From positions 1 through 5,725 of the forward strand of contig JAAYXN010000434.1 of NCBI GenBank assembly GCA_012515885.1: 5,725 bases of DNA. Reading direction: 5' to 3'. Made by a program: the position numbers and the translations under genes. Every line of letters begins with the position of its first letter. Within the stretch, counting starts at the first letter, position 1. Source of the stretch: Rhodococcus sp. (in: high G+C Gram-positive bacteria) (GTDB taxonomy: Bacteria > Actinomycetota > Actinomycetes > Mycobacteriales > Mycobacteriaceae). The notes beneath the pieces are model-generated. The model saw nothing but the letters and a program-made list of their open reading frames with translations. It had not been told where the DNA came from and did no database searches. This document shows, piece after piece, positions 5,266 through 5,725 of the stretch.

Positions 5266-5725
5266 ATCATTCTCTGACCTTGGTCTTCCTGTCGTCGCGG
5301 TCCATGCACTGCGACGACAGGGAGTGACCGAGCCACGCGATATTCAGCGTCAATCAATTCCCCCTATCCTGGACGGCCGGGATGTGGTCGGCCGCGCGCC
5401 CACCGGTTCCGGTAAGACGCTGGCATTCGGTGTGCCGATGCTGGCGCGGCTGGTTGGGGCGGCCAAACCGGGTAAGCCGAAAGCTGTTGTCCTCGTGCCT
5501 ACCCGCGAGCTTGCCGATCAGATCGTCAAGGAACTTGATGAGTCTGCGCTTGCGTTGGGGCGTCGAGTCACTGCGCTGACCGGCGGTGTTCCGTTAGGGC
5601 GGCAGACGCAGATTCTGGGCCGAGGCGTCGATCTTGTGGTCGCTACCCCTGGCCGCCTGCTCGATCATGTGCGCCGCAAGTCCCTGTCTCTCGCCGACGT
5701 GACCACGACCGCTGTAGACGAGGCA
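5258..5725 (+). CDS. Second DEAD-box RNA helicase (N-terminal part, cut by window end)
   Basis: Open from GTG 5258 to the end of the window (156 codons). Q motif residues F5 and Q30 are spaced as in the upstream helicase. Motif I is APTGSGKT (47-54), Ia PTREL (81-85), GG (109-110), Ib TPGRL (130-134), and the sequence stops at VDEA, one residue short of a full DEAD box. Over F5-L65 it matches F19-F79 of the upstream helicase at 36 of 61 positions without gaps, so the two are paralogues. The GTG lies in GTGCCTGA, overlapping the gnd stop by 8 nt; only a weak GCGAG (5249-5253) precedes it, which suggests translational coupling to gnd. In-frame GTG 5240 and ATG 5207 are possible earlier starts. 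GTG 5324 (V23) would lose part of the Q motif. Lobe 2 and any tail lie outside the window. Confidence 0.93.
   Translation, partial: MPESFSDLGLPVVAVHALRRQGVTEPRDIQRQSIPPILDGRDVVGRAPTGSGKTLAFGVPMLARLVGAAKPGKPKAVVLVPTRELADQIVKELDESALALGRRVTALTGGVPLGRQTQILGRGVDLVVATPGRLLDHVRRKSLSLADVTTTAVDEA
5285..5324 (+). promoter_or_regulatory. 17-bp hairpin at the gnd/helicase junction
   Basis: A perfect 11-bp inverted repeat, CCTGTCGTCGC (5288-5298) and GCGACGACAGG (5311-5321), extends on both sides to 17 pairs, two of them G-U, closing a 6-nt loop (5302-5307). It starts 19 nt after the gnd stop, a normal place for a terminator, yet it lies within codons 10-23 of the second helicase. No U-tract follows. It may limit read-through or ribosome progress into the helicase, or protect the 3' end of gnd mRNA. 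Confidence 0.5.

Noticed and set aside
5324..5326. GTG 5324 as the true start of the second helicase, leaving the hairpin in a leader
   Set aside because: It would remove F5 and part of the conserved Q-motif region that aligns without gaps to the upstream helicase, and the purine run before it is too close to serve as a ribosome binding site.

Overview
The window looks like chromosomal DNA from a high-GC Gram-positive bacterium (Actinomycetota). The 6-phosphogluconate dehydrogenase resembles what I remember of the Corynebacterium/Mycobacteriales enzyme along most of its length, so Mycobacteriales is the best guess. The genus cannot be fixed from this sequence. All real genes lie on the + strand. 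I see no tRNA, rRNA, CRISPR array, insertion sequence or phage gene.

Layout: (1) Positions 2-49 may be the last codons of an upstream gene. (2) 130-1122 encodes a membrane-embedded M56 (BlaR1-type) zinc metallopeptidase that lacks a sensor domain. (3) 1123-1472 is a 350-base gap. It holds a candidate promoter and, if that promoter is right, a leader of about 270 nt with several potential RNA structures. One of these would pair the whole ribosome binding site of the next gene. (4) 1473-3638 encodes a DEAD-box RNA helicase with a complete core of about 400 residues and a disordered tail of about 310 residues. The tail is full of arginine and aromatic residues and has no lysine. (5) 3639-3783 holds a strong hairpin, probably the terminator of the helicase gene. 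(6) 3784-5265 is gnd, the NADPH-producing decarboxylating step of the oxidative pentose phosphate pathway. (7) A second DEAD-box helicase gene starts at GTG 5258, inside the last codons of gnd. It runs off the window just before the final D of its DEAD motif.

How the genes relate: the two helicases are clear paralogues (36 of 61 aligned N-terminal residues identical by hand, no gaps) on either side of gnd. The second overlaps gnd by 8 nt and is probably translated from the same mRNA. A 17-bp hairpin lies over the first codons of the second helicase, 19 nt after the gnd stop, where it could act as a partial terminator or a translational control element. The two helicases are expected to act on RNA structure (ribosome assembly, mRNA decay, cold adaptation). 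I see no biochemical link between them and gnd beyond shared transcription. The M56 peptidase appears to be a separate unit tied to whatever lies upstream.

I found no clearly new multi-gene system. The most interesting signals are the composition of the helicase tail, the SD-sequestering complementarity in its leader, and the gnd/helicase junction with its overlap and hairpin.
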